Assembly (NCBI GenBank): GCA_017519975.1
Contig: JAFWRM010000050.1
Span: 62,001-126,000, forward strand
Source of the DNA: Oscillospiraceae bacterium
Lineage (GTDB): Bacteria > Bacillota > Clostridia > Oscillospirales > Oscillospiraceae
Direction: 5' to 3'
DNA: 64,000 nucleotides
Numbering within the stretch: the stretch's first letter is position 1; each line of letters starts with the position of its first letter. The notes under the pieces are model-generated. The model made no database searches and was not told where the DNA came from. It worked only from the letters and a program-made list of their open reading frames with translations. A program made the translations under genes and the position numbers. Of the stretch, positions 50,111 through 58,843 are shown piece by piece.

Positions 50111-51093
50111 CGATCCGGCTTGTTCTGGCGTTTGTCATCGCGTTCGCCGCGGCCTATGCTGCCGGCAGGATCGTGATCCCCATCCTTGTGAAAATGAAGG
50201 TGGGGCAGTCCATCAAGGAGATCGGCCCGACGTGGCATCTGAACAAGCAGGGAACGCCCACCATGGGCGGCGTGATCTTCATTGCGGGGCTGTTCGTGGC
50301 GCTGGTGGTCATGGGGATCCCGGCGATCGTCCGGGGAGATCTCACCCACGCGTTCCTGTTCCTGTTCGCTCTCGTGTACGGAGCCATCGGATTCGTGGAT
50401 GACTACTGCAAGCTGAAAAAGAAGGAGAATACGGGGCTGTCCGGATGGCAGAAGCTGGCGCTGCAGGTAGTGGCGGCGGTCCTGTTCGTCCTTGCCATGC
50501 GGCTGACGGGCATCGCCCATTCGGAGCTGTACGTCCCGTTTTTCCAGGTGACGGTATCCATTCCCGTTCCCGTGTACTATGTTTTTGCCGTTTTCGTGAT
50601 CGTCGGCTGCGTCAACGCCGTGAATCTGACGGACGGCGTGGACGGCCTGGCCACGGGGGTATCGCTTCCCGTGACGCTGTTCTATACCGTGATGGCCGCC
50701 CTCTGGGGCTATGAGACCCAGGGGATATTCGCCGCGGCGCTGACCGGAGGACTGGCCGCGTTCCTCTGCTTCAACTTTCATCCCGCGAAGGTGTTCATGG
50801 GGGATACCGGTTCCCTGTTCCTGGGGGGCGCCGTATGTGCGCTGGCGTTTGCGTTCAACATGCCGCTGATCCTCATCCCGCTGGGCATCGTTTACATCTG
50901 CGAAGCCCTGTCGGATATCATTCAGGTCGGCTATTTCAAGCTTTCCCACGGAAAGCGGGTGTTCCGGATGGCGCCCATCCACCATCACTTTGAAATGGGC
51001 GGATGGAGCGAATACAAGGTTTTCGCGGTGTTTACCGCCGTGTCGCTTGTTTTTGCCGTGATCTCCTGGCTGGGCGTCAGGGGGCGCTTCTGA
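50107..51093 (+). CDS. mraY: Phospho-N-acetylmuramoyl-pentapeptide transferase
   Basis: 328 residues with about ten membrane segments. Family motifs: GTPTMGGVIFIAG, GFVDDYCKLKKK (catalytic aspartates), NAVNLTDGVDGLATG, VFMGDTGSLFLGGA and PIHHHFEMGGWSE. It makes lipid I from UDP-MurNAc-pentapeptide and undecaprenyl phosphate. Confidence 0.97.
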   Translation: MTIRLVLAFVIAFAAAYAAGRIVIPILVKMKVGQSIKEIGPTWHLNKQGTPTMGGVIFIAGLFVALVVMGIPAIVRGDLTHAFLFLFALVYGAIGFVDDYCKLKKKENTGLSGWQKLALQVVAAVLFVLAMRLTGIAHSELYVPFFQVTVSIPVPVYYVFAVFVIVGCVNAVNLTDGVDGLATGVSLPVTLFYTVMAALWGYETQGIFAAALTGGLAAFLCFNFHPAKVFMGDTGSLFLGGAVCALAFAFNMPLILIPLGIVYICEALSDIIQVGYFKLSHGKRVFRMAPIHHHFEMGGWSEYKVFAVFTAVSLVFAVISWLGVRGRF

Positions 51094-51125
51094 AAGACTG
51101 CTGACGGAAAGGCTGTCTGTTTCGC

Positions 51126-52340
51126 ATGGAAGATTTTGAGCATTATTATCAGGAAAAACTGAATAACGAGAACATCGAACAGCTTCCTGAGCCTCCGGTG
51201 CGGAACGAAAGCCTCGGGCGGAGGAAAGAGCGCGGACCGTTGGATTGGCCGGCGCTGGCGCTGATCCTCCTGCTGCTTGTCATCGGAGTGGTCATGGTGC
51301 TTTCCGCCAGCTTCGTCCGATCCTATTACGAGGAATCCAACGCCATGTACGTGTTCCGCAGGCAGATCATCTTTGCTCTGCTTGGGATCGCCGTGCTGCT
51401 CGTGATCTCGCATATCCCCGTGTCCGTTTTCCGGCGGTGGTCGCTCGTCCTGATGGCGGCGTCCATCGCGCTTCTGGCGCTGGTGCTGGCTCTGGGCATG
51501 GTGGGGTTCGGATCCAGACGCTGGATCAGTCTGGGCTTCACCACTTTCCAGCCGTCGGAGCTGACGAAGCTCGCGCTGATCCTGGGATTTTCCACGATGA
51601 TCTGCAAATATGGGAACCGAAGGATGAAAACGTTCCGTTACGGCGTGATTCCCTTTGTTCTTGTGCTGGGGCTCATCGTCATCCTTCTGGCTCTTGAGCC
51701 GCATTTTTCCGCGGCCATGATCATCATGGCGCTGGGCGTTGTAATGATGTTTGCCGGGGGCACGCGCCTTCGCTGGTTCGTGCTGGCGGCCGCCCTCGCG
51801 GCGGGGCTCCTGCTCATCGCCTACCGGGCGTTTCCCTACGTTCAGGAGCGGATCACGGCCTTCCTTCATCCGGAGGCGGACCCTACCGACAGCGGACTTC
51901 AGATCATCCAGTCCATTCTTGCCATCGGATCCGGCGGCCTTACGGGTCTCGGACTCGGACAGAGCCGGCAGAAATTCATGTACCTGCCGGAGGAGCATAA
52001 CGATTACATCTTCGCGATCGTCTGCGAAGAACTCGGATTCATAGGCGCCGTCCTGATCCTGATCCTGTTCGCGCTGCTGATCTGCCGCTGCTTCTGGATC
52101 GCGCTTCACGCGAAAACGAAATACGGGGCGCTGGTGGTCATCGGGATCACGGGGCATCTGGCCATCCAGGTGTTCCTGAACGTTGCCGTGGTGACGCATC
52201 TGATCCCCGCGACGGGCATATCGCTGCCGTTCTTCAGCTACGGGGGCACGGCGCTGCTGCTGACGATGGTGGAGATGGGGATCGTGCTGGCCGTATCCAG
52301 AGAGGTGCCTCTGCCGAAGGAAACGGAGGCGGAGCCATGA
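51126..52340 (+). CDS. ftsW: SEDS glycosyltransferase FtsW/SpoVE
   Basis: 404 residues: a charged N-terminal tail of about 45 residues, then ten or so membrane segments with SEDS motifs (GSRRWISLGFTTFQPSELTK, EHNDYIFAIVCEELGFIGA, TGISLPFFSYGGTALL). It polymerises septal glycan with the class B PBP at 46330. The slot for murD, usually just upstream, is empty. Overlaps murG by four bases. Confidence 0.94.
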   Translation: MEDFEHYYQEKLNNENIEQLPEPPVRNESLGRRKERGPLDWPALALILLLLVIGVVMVLSASFVRSYYEESNAMYVFRRQIIFALLGIAVLLVISHIPVSVFRRWSLVLMAASIALLALVLALGMVGFGSRRWISLGFTTFQPSELTKLALILGFSTMICKYGNRRMKTFRYGVIPFVLVLGLIVILLALEPHFSAAMIIMALGVVMMFAGGTRLRWFVLAAALAAGLLLIAYRAFPYVQERITAFLHPEADPTDSGLQIIQSILAIGSGGLTGLGLGQSRQKFMYLPEEHNDYIFAIVCEELGFIGAVLILILFALLICRCFWIALHAKTKYGALVVIGITGHLAIQVFLNVAVVTHLIPATGISLPFFSYGGTALLLTMVEMGIVLAVSREVPLPKETEAEP

Positions 52341-53458
52341 AGTATCTGCTGACCTGTGCCGGCACCGCCGGCCATATCAATCCGGCCATTGCGGTAGCCG
52401 ACGCTCTGAAGCGCGCCGATCCTGAGGCGGAGTTCCTGTTCGTCGGATCGGGACGGGAACTGGAGAACCGTCTGATCCCTGCCGCCGGCTACCCCGTGGA
52501 AAACATTACGGTATCCGGACTGGAGAGAACGGTGGGACTGAAAGCCCTTGCCGGGCATCTGAAAACCGTGTTCCGGGTGGTGAAGGGAAGCCGTCAGGCG
52601 GCGTCCATCCTTCGCAGATTCCGGCCGGATGCGGTGATAGGAACGGGGGGCTACGTGTGTTTCCCGGTCCTGAAGGCGGCGCATGTGCGGGGCATTCCCT
52701 GTTACATCCACGAATCGAACGCGGTCCCCGGCCTTACCACACGCCTGCTGGCGGAAACGGCGGATCGGATTTTTACCGCCTTCCCCGGCGTCGAAGCGGC
52801 CTATCGCAGGCCGGAACGCGTAATGTTCATGGGAACTCCGGTGAGAGGCGGCTTTTCGGAGCTGACGAAGCGGGAGGCGCGGGAGAAGCTCGGCATCGGC
52901 GACGAAAAGCTCGTCGTATCCTTCTGGGGGTCCCTCGGGGCGAGCCGATGCAACCGATGTACCGCGGAAGCCGTCGCCCTCAATGAAAGGACGCCGAAGT
53001 ACCGGCTCATCCACGCTACGGGTCAGGACGAATACGCCGGGTTCCGGGAACTGCTGTCCGGGCTTGGCGCAGATCCGGACGGGCTGCGGCAGGCGGACGT
53101 GCGTCCCTACATCGATGACATGCCTGTTGTGATGCAGGCGGCGGACCTGATCCTGTGCCGCGCGGGGGCTTCCACTCTCGCTGAGCTGACCGCCACGGGA
53201 AAGCCCGCCGTGCTGATCCCGTCGCCCTATGTGACGGATAATCATCAGGAGAAGAACGCCCTTCAGCTTGTGAACGCGGGGGCCGCCGTCATGCTTCGGG
53301 AGGAGGAGTGCACCGGCGGGCTTCTGCACGCGACGGTGGAGCGCCTGCTTGCCGATGAAGAAGGACTTCGCAGAATGTCTTCCTGCGGCCGGGCCATGGG
53401 CGTGCCGGATTCCGCGGAACGGATCGCGGCCTGCGTCCGGAACGATCTGAAAGCCTGA
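52337..53458 (+). CDS. murG: UDP-GlcNAc transferase MurG (lipid II synthase)
   Basis: 373 residues of the GT-B fold: GTAGHINPAIAVADAL near the N-terminus, VIGTGGYVCFPVLKAA, HESNAVPGLTTRLLA, SFWGSLGASRCNR and RAGASTLAELTATGKPAVLIPSPYV-like donor site (RAGASTLAELTATGKPAVLI). Converts lipid I to lipid II at the inner membrane face. murC, which often follows, is absent. Confidence 0.96.
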   Translation: MKYLLTCAGTAGHINPAIAVADALKRADPEAEFLFVGSGRELENRLIPAAGYPVENITVSGLERTVGLKALAGHLKTVFRVVKGSRQAASILRRFRPDAVIGTGGYVCFPVLKAAHVRGIPCYIHESNAVPGLTTRLLAETADRIFTAFPGVEAAYRRPERVMFMGTPVRGGFSELTKREAREKLGIGDEKLVVSFWGSLGASRCNRCTAEAVALNERTPKYRLIHATGQDEYAGFRELLSGLGADPDGLRQADVRPYIDDMPVVMQAADLILCRAGASTLAELTATGKPAVLIPSPYVTDNHQEKNALQLVNAGAAVMLREEECTGGLLHATVERLLADEEGLRRMSSCGRAMGVPDSAERIAACVRNDLKA

Positions 53459-53473
53459 GAGGAGGAGAGACCG

Positions 53474-54214
53474 ATGTCAGACTTCAGAACCTCGGGCGGC
53501 AGGAGAGGAAGACGGATCCTGTTCACGTGCTTCGCGGCTCTTGTGATCTTTGCGGGAGCTCTCTGCCTGTTTCTCCGGGTTACGGACATCCGGCTGGACG
53601 GAGATCCCGGTGCTTACGATCCGCAGGAGATCCTGGCGGCCGCGGGGATCAGAAAGGGGCAGAGCCTGCTGCTGATCGACCGCGATCAGGCGGCGTCGAA
53701 CGTGCAGAGCGCCTTTCCGGCGCTGAGCAATGCCTCCGTCTCATGTTCGCTCCCGGGGCTCGTGACCGTGCGGGTGAACGAGAGCCGGATACGCGCGCTG
53801 ATCAGTTATGAAGGAGAACAGTGGGTCTTTGACGAATACTGCCACGTGATCGGCAAGGCGGAAAATGGGACGCGGTACGTAACGGTCTCCGGCCTGGAGG
53901 TCAGCGGCGTGCACGTGGGAAGGGAGATGACGGCCGACCGCGCGAATGCCGGAGCTCTGGCCTGCACGAAGACCATCCTCACGCAGCTGGTGGCCAGAGG
54001 CCTGGCGGACGGCGTATCCTCACTGAACGTGGAGAACCTGGCCAACATTGAATTCGTGTATGACGGAACGTTTACCGTAAAACTGGGGACGGGCAGCAAG
54101 CTGGAGTATAAGCTGGAACGCTTCGCCTCGGTGATCCAAAGCGTTCTGGAGGAGGGAAAGACCGGGGGAACGATCGACGTTTCCAACGACGGAAAGTCCT
54201 ATTATTCCCCGTGA
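53474..54214 (+). CDS. ftsQ: Cell division protein FtsQ/DivIB
   Basis: 246 residues: short basic cytoplasmic tail, one membrane segment (LFTCFAALVIFAGALCLFL, about 16-34), POTRA domain (VTDIRLDGDPGAYDPQEILA) and an extracytoplasmic beta domain with EGEQWVFDEYCHVIGKAENG. Links early and late divisome parts with FtsL/FtsB. RBS GGAGGAG is strong. Confidence 0.9.
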   Translation: MSDFRTSGGRRGRRILFTCFAALVIFAGALCLFLRVTDIRLDGDPGAYDPQEILAAAGIRKGQSLLLIDRDQAASNVQSAFPALSNASVSCSLPGLVTVRVNESRIRALISYEGEQWVFDEYCHVIGKAENGTRYVTVSGLEVSGVHVGREMTADRANAGALACTKTILTQLVARGLADGVSSLNVENLANIEFVYDGTFTVKLGTGSKLEYKLERFASVIQSVLEEGKTGGTIDVSNDGKSYYSP

Positions 54215-54264
54215 AACGGACGGGAGAGCAGACCCTATTTTTTGAGGAATGTAACAGTTCACAC

Positions 54265-54293
54265 TTGACCTGCCTATAAAATCGTAATAAAAT
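54265..54293 (+). promoter_or_regulatory. Separate promoter for ftsZ
   Basis: -35 TTGACC (54265-54270), 17-bp spacer, -10 TAAAAT (54288-54293), with an AT-rich 154-bp gap between ftsQ and ftsZ. It allows ftsZ expression apart from the rest of the cluster. Confidence 0.7.
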
Positions 54294-54368
54294 AAACTGG
54301 TAAAATTGGAATTAAGTGTGCCCGGGATTCCCGTGCACAGCCAAATAAAGTTACAGGAGGAATTAGTT

Positions 54369-55460
54369 ATGCCATTTGCACAGGAATCCGGTCCCGACAA
54401 TGTAGTTGTTATCAAGGTGATAGGCGTCGGCGGAGCCGGCAATAACGTTGTGAACCGCATGGTCCAGAGCGGAAACACGAGCGCGGAGTTTATCGCCGTC
54501 AACACGGATAAGCCTGCTCTTGCCGTGTCAGTTGCGGATCAGAAGGTGCAGATCGGCGAAAAGCTGACTCACGGTCAGGGCGCCGGGTCCAATCCCGAGG
54601 TCGGCAAGAAGGCGGCGGAAGAAAGCCGCAACAACATCGCCAAGGCCATTGAGAATGCGGATATGGTATTCATCGCATGCGGCATGGGCGGCGGCACCGG
54701 TACCGGCGCGTCCCCCGTCGTTGCCGATATCGCCCGCGAAAGCGGCGTTCTCACCGTAGGCGTCGTAACCAAGCCCTTCGGCTTTGAAGGCCGCCGGCGC
54801 ATGGCTCAGGCGGAAGAGGGCATCAAGAACCTGCTCGGCAAGGTGGACTCCCTGCTGATCATCCCGAACGACAGGCTGAAGCACGCCACCGACCAGAAGC
54901 TGACCTTTGCCAACGCGTTCCAGATCGCCGACGAGGTCCTGCTCCAGGCCGTGACGAGCATCGCCGATCTGATCAAGAACACCGGCTTCATCAATCTTGA
55001 CTTTGCCGACGTTACGGCAATCATGAAGGACGCCGGTTACGCTCACATGGGCGTCGGCCACGCGGCGGGCAAGGGCAAGGCTGAGGATGCCGCGAAGATG
55101 GCGATCCAGAGCCCGCTCATGGAAACCTCCATCAAGGGCGCCCGCGGCGTGCTGATCAATATCACCGGATCCGTGGACATCGGTCTGGACGACATCGAGT
55201 CCGCCGCCACGCTGATCCAGCAGGCAGCCCATCCGGACGCCAACATCATCTTCGGCGCGAGCTTCGATGAAACGATGGACGATGAGATCCGCGTGACCGT
55301 CGTAGCCACCCGGTTCGACGACAGCCCCGTGGTCTCCGCTCAGGAGGAGGAAAAGCCCGCCGTCAAGAAGGTGGAAGAGCCTGCGGCCGCCGCGGAAGCG
55401 GAGAAAGCGGAAGAAGAAGATCCGTTCGATTCCATCTTCAAAATGTTCAATTCCAAGTAA
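54369..55460 (+). CDS. ftsZ: Cell division protein FtsZ
   Basis: 363 residues. Tubulin signature [11 protein letters not shown] (about 104-114), [39 protein letters not shown]-like T7 loop ([11 protein letters not shown]), and an acidic linker ending in [13 protein letters not shown], the C-terminal peptide that binds FtsA/SepF-type partners. The ATG at 54369 follows AGGAGG; an upstream frame from 54306 is not needed. Confidence 0.98.
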   Translation: MPFAQESGPDNVVVIKVIGVGGAGNNVVNRMVQSGNTSAEFIAVNTDKPALAVSVADQKVQIGEKLTHGQGAGSNPEVGKKAAEESRNNIAKAIENADMVFIACGMGGGTGTGASPVVADIARESGVLTVGVVTKPFGFEGRRRMAQAEEGIKNLLGKVDSLLIIPNDRLKHATDQKLTFANAFQIADEVLLQAVTSIADLIKNTGFINLDFADVTAIMKDAGYAHMGVGHAAGKGKAEDAAKMAIQSPLMETSIKGARGVLINITGSVDIGLDDIESAATLIQQAAHPDANIIFGASFDETMDDEIRVTVVATRFDDSPVVSAQEEEKPAVKKVEEPAAAAEAEKAEEEDPFDSIFKMFNSK

Positions 55461-55473
55461 ACGGAAGTACGCT

Positions 55474-55505
55474 TCAGGGCGGGCCTTGGCGGCCCGCCCT
55501 TTCTC
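55474..55505 (+). terminator. Terminator of the division cluster
   Basis: AGGGCGGGCC and GGCCCGCCCT with a TTTCTC tail. Confidence 0.85.
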
Positions 55506-55545
55506 TGTTCCGCTGCTTCCTCAGTTTCCGTGAAAAGGTGATCGC

Positions 55546-55950
55546 ATGCAGGATTGTTTTCAGATGAATATGACTCTCGGCCAGATCGGAGCTCTTTCCA
55601 GCCTGGCGCTGGCCCACGTGGGTGACGCGGTGTACGAACTGCTGGTGCGCGCTTCGCTGTGCGCCGAGGGCGTGCCGCGGGCGGACGTCCTGCATCAGCG
55701 GACGGTCGCGTATGTGTCCGCCCCGGCCCAGGCCGCGGCGGCGGAACGGCTGCTGCCCATGCTGACGGAGGAGGAGGCGGAAGTGTTCCGCCGTGGCCGA
55801 AACGCCCATGTGCGGTCTGTGCCAAAGGGGGCGTCCACGGGGGAATACCACACGGCGACCGGGCTGGAGGCCCTGTTCGGGTGGCTATATCTCAGCGGAC
55901 GTCACGACCGGCTGACGGTGCTTGCCGCCGCCGTGCTGGGGGGTGAGTGA
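55546..55950 (+). CDS. mrnC: Mini-ribonuclease III (23S rRNA maturation)
   Basis: 134 residues: a lone RNase III catalytic domain without dsRNA-binding domain. Seen: LALAHVGDAVYELLVRASL, HQRTVAYVSAPAQA, RRGRNAHVRSVPKGAS and ATGLEALFGWLYLSG. It matures the ends of 23S rRNA in Firmicutes. Coupled closely to rqcH. Confidence 0.92.
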   Translation: MQDCFQMNMTLGQIGALSSLALAHVGDAVYELLVRASLCAEGVPRADVLHQRTVAYVSAPAQAAAAERLLPMLTEEEAEVFRRGRNAHVRSVPKGASTGEYHTATGLEALFGWLYLSGRHDRLTVLAAAVLGGE

Positions 55951-55952
55951 TC

Positions 55953-57713
55953 ATGCCGCTGGACGCAGTGTTTCTCTCCGCGCTGACCCGCGAGCTTGCG
56001 CCGGTTCTGGTGGGGAGCCGGATCGACCGGATCCGGATGCCGGAGCGGGATACCGTGCTGCTCGGCGTGAGGACGGAACAGGGCAGCCGGACGCTTCTTC
56101 TGTGCGCGGGCAGCGGGGACGGGCGGCTCCATTTCACGCAGGCCGCCTACGACAATCCGCCTCAGCCCCCCATGTTCTGCATGCTTCTGAGAAAGCACCT
56201 GACCGGTGCGCAGATCACTTCGCTTGAGCAGTTCCCGGGGGAGCGCGCGGTGTCGCTGCATCTGCGCTGCTTCGATCCGTTCCTTGGGGATACGGAACGC
56301 CAGCTGGTGCTGGAGCTGATGGGAAGGTACGCCAACCTGATCTTCCTCGACGCCGGCGGAGTCATCACCGACTGTCTGAAAAGGGTGGATATGACGGAAT
56401 CCGAAAAACGGCAGCTTCTTCCGGGGCTGCGGTATGAGGCGCCCCCGCCGCAGGAGGGGCGCGTCCCGTTCCACACCTTCGTGGGGGGCGGTCTGCCGGA
56501 GCCTGTCCTGACGGGGGAGGGCCTGCCGGCGGATCGGTGGCTGATACGGTATTTTTCCGGCCTCAGCCCTCTTCTGTGCCGGGAGATCGCCTTTTCCGCA
56601 TTCGGCCGGACGGACGTTCCGGTGACGGGTGAAAACGTCGGTGCGCTTATGGCGGCGGCCGCCGCCGCGCAGCGCGCCGCAGGCGGGGAGACGGAAGGCC
56701 CGTGGATGCTCCTGCGGCCGGACGGCACGCCCATGGATTTTTACTGCTTTCCCGTGCGCCAGTACGGGTCCGCCGCGGAACTCCGGCGGGAAAGCTCGTT
56801 TTCCGACCTTCTGGAGCGGTTCTATACCGCCCGAAGTGCTGCCGAAAGAATGCGGCAGAAGGCCTCCGGCCTGATGAAAACGGTCCGTAACGCCAGAGAT
56901 CGCACCGAAAGGAAGATCGGCCTTCAGCGGGCGGAACTGCTGAAGACCCGGGATCGGGAGGAACTGCGCAGGGCGGGGGACATCATTTCCGCCAACGTAT
57001 ACCGCATGAAACGGGGGGACCGGGTGCTGTCCGCGGAAGATTTCTACGATCCGGAAGGCGGGATCCGCGAGATACCGCTGGATCCCGCAAAAAGCCCCCA
57101 GCAGAACGCCGCCGCATATTACAAGCGGTACGCCAAGGCCAAGAATGCGGAGAACGCCCTGACCGAACAGCTGGCCGGCGCGGAACGGGAGCTCACATAC
57201 CTGAACAGCGTGCTGGAGGAGCTTGGCCGCGCGGAACGGGAAAAGGATCTGGCGGAGATCCGCAGGGAACTCATCCAGACGGGTTACGTGAGGGAAGACC
57301 GACGGACGGAAAGAAAAAGGAAGAAAGAGCCCGCGGAGGGGTTCCTGCGCTTCCGTTCTTCCGCGGGAATGGAGATACGCGTCGGGAAGAACAACCTTCA
57401 GAACGATGAGCTTACGCTGCGGCGTTCCTCCGGGTCGGACGTGTGGCTGCACACGCAGAAGATCCACGGGAGCCACGTGGTCGTATCGTGCCGGGGAGAA
57501 GCTCCGGACCGGGAGACTCTGACGGAGGCCGCCATGCTTGCGGCCCTGTACTCGGACGCTTCCGGCAGCAGCCGGGTACCCGTCGACTTCACACTGGTCA
57601 GGAACGTGAAAAAGCCCGCCGGCGCAAGGCCGGGAATGGTGATCTATACCGATCAGAAGACCCTGTACGTCACGCCGGACAGGGATCTGGCGGAGCGCCT
57701 GAAAGCGGAATGA
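55953..57713 (+). CDS. rqcH: Rqc2 homologue RqcH (NFACT family)
   Basis: 586 residues. NFACT-N (about 1-210; FLSALTRELAPVLVGSRIDR, FCMLLRKHLTGAQI), a coiled-coil middle (RDRTERKIGLQRAELLKTRD to about 440) and NFACT-R (VGKNNLQNDELTLR, SDVWLHTQKIHGSHVVV). It recruits tRNA-Ala to stalled 50S subunits and adds alanine tails; older names call it fibronectin-binding protein. An in-frame GTG at 55947 is an alternative start. Confidence 0.94.
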   Translation: MPLDAVFLSALTRELAPVLVGSRIDRIRMPERDTVLLGVRTEQGSRTLLLCAGSGDGRLHFTQAAYDNPPQPPMFCMLLRKHLTGAQITSLEQFPGERAVSLHLRCFDPFLGDTERQLVLELMGRYANLIFLDAGGVITDCLKRVDMTESEKRQLLPGLRYEAPPPQEGRVPFHTFVGGGLPEPVLTGEGLPADRWLIRYFSGLSPLLCREIAFSAFGRTDVPVTGENVGALMAAAAAAQRAAGGETEGPWMLLRPDGTPMDFYCFPVRQYGSAAELRRESSFSDLLERFYTARSAAERMRQKASGLMKTVRNARDRTERKIGLQRAELLKTRDREELRRAGDIISANVYRMKRGDRVLSAEDFYDPEGGIREIPLDPAKSPQQNAAAYYKRYAKAKNAENALTEQLAGAERELTYLNSVLEELGRAEREKDLAEIRRELIQTGYVREDRRTERKRKKEPAEGFLRFRSSAGMEIRVGKNNLQNDELTLRRSSGSDVWLHTQKIHGSHVVVSCRGEAPDRETLTEAAMLAALYSDASGSSRVPVDFTLVRNVKKPAGARPGMVIYTDQKTLYVTPDRDLAERLKAE

Positions 57714-57739
57714 AATAGAAGGAAAGTGCAGGTGACACG

Positions 57740-58807
57740 ATGAACAGTCCGGTGCTTGAACTCCTGCTGAACGGAGACTGGGGGGAATGGCAGCCGATCC
57801 GCGACCGGCTGAAGGCCTGGTCCATGTGGACCGACCTCGTAAAGACTTTTCGCGAACTGAAAAGGGAGGAACTGTTCCGAAGCCCCGTCCATGGGGAGGG
57901 GCACATCGAGCGGGTCATCCTGCTGGGCGCCGTGTGCGCCATGGAGCGCGGCCTGCCGGAGCGGGACGTGCAGCTGCTGCTCTTCGCGTGCTCCTACCAT
58001 GATACGGGGCGCCTGAGCGACTGGCTGGACGTGGCCCACGGCAGACGTTCGGCGTACAAGATCGGGCGGATCACGGGACTGACGGGGGACGAACTGACCA
58101 TGGTGATGGCGGCGGTGGAGGCGCACTCCCGCAGGGATGCAGACATGGACGGCATCCTTGACGGTTACGGGCCGCGGGATCCGGAACGGTGCCGGCAGCT
58201 CGCCCTGCTGCTGAAGGACGCCGACGGACTCGACCGGGTCCGGCTGTCGGACCTCGACGTATCCTATCTGCGGACGCCTCAGGCCGTACAGCTGGCGGAT
58301 TTCGCCCGCTGGCTGTTCGACGCCTGCACCGAAGAAATGAAGAAGATGGGCATGGAAACGCCGGGCAGACCCGATTATTACGACCGGGAACTGGTGACCC
58401 GCGTGAGAGACCGGGTGAACGAAGCGCTTCAGACAGGCAGGAGCATCATGGAAACGGTCACGGGCTGCCTGACGGAACTGTTCGGATGCCAACCGCCGGA
58501 GGGATGGATGAGCCATCCCTGCGGGGAGGCCTGGAGCCGTGAGCTCTGCTGTGCCTGGGAGGGCGCGTCCTGCTTTGTCATGGATTACGTGCTGCAGAAA
58601 AACGGGGATCCGGGCACGGCCGCGGCGGACTTCCGGAAACGGTTTCTGGATCAGTACCGCTCCGACCGATGCGCCGACCTGCGCACCTGCGGCTTCGGCA
58701 AGGACGATCCCGTGTGGCTGTGCGCGCCGTTCATCCTGGACGTGATCCTGTTCACATACTATTTCCTGACCCGGGACGTTTCGTTTGATGAACCGTCCGT
58801 ACCATGA
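57740..58807 (+). CDS. HD-domain phosphohydrolase of unknown substrate
   Basis: 355 residues. HD motifs: His in SPVHGEGHIERV (about 51), the HD pair in CSYHDTGRLSDW (about 88-89), VEAHSRRDADM, and KDADGLDRVRLSD. HD proteins hydrolyse nucleotides or phosphoesters using metal. A second half with several cysteines (about 255-335) is not typical and matches no motif that I know. It is 26 bp after rqcH, so probably co-transcribed. The -35 box of the next promoter lies within its last codons. Confidence 0.82.
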   Translation: MNSPVLELLLNGDWGEWQPIRDRLKAWSMWTDLVKTFRELKREELFRSPVHGEGHIERVILLGAVCAMERGLPERDVQLLLFACSYHDTGRLSDWLDVAHGRRSAYKIGRITGLTGDELTMVMAAVEAHSRRDADMDGILDGYGPRDPERCRQLALLLKDADGLDRVRLSDLDVSYLRTPQAVQLADFARWLFDACTEEMKKMGMETPGRPDYYDRELVTRVRDRVNEALQTGRSIMETVTGCLTELFGCQPPEGWMSHPCGEAWSRELCCAWEGASCFVMDYVLQKNGDPGTAAADFRKRFLDQYRSDRCADLRTCGFGKDDPVWLCAPFILDVILFTYYFLTRDVSFDEPSVP

Positions 58808-58813
58808 TATAAT
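58785..58813 (+). promoter_or_regulatory. Promoter of the flavoprotein/glycyl radical enzyme pair
   Basis: -35 TTGATG (58785-58790), 17-bp spacer, consensus -10 TATAAT (58808-58813), overlapping the end of the HD gene. Confidence 0.75.
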
Positions 58814-58843
58814 TGAAAAAACGACACTCGAGAGGAGACGACC

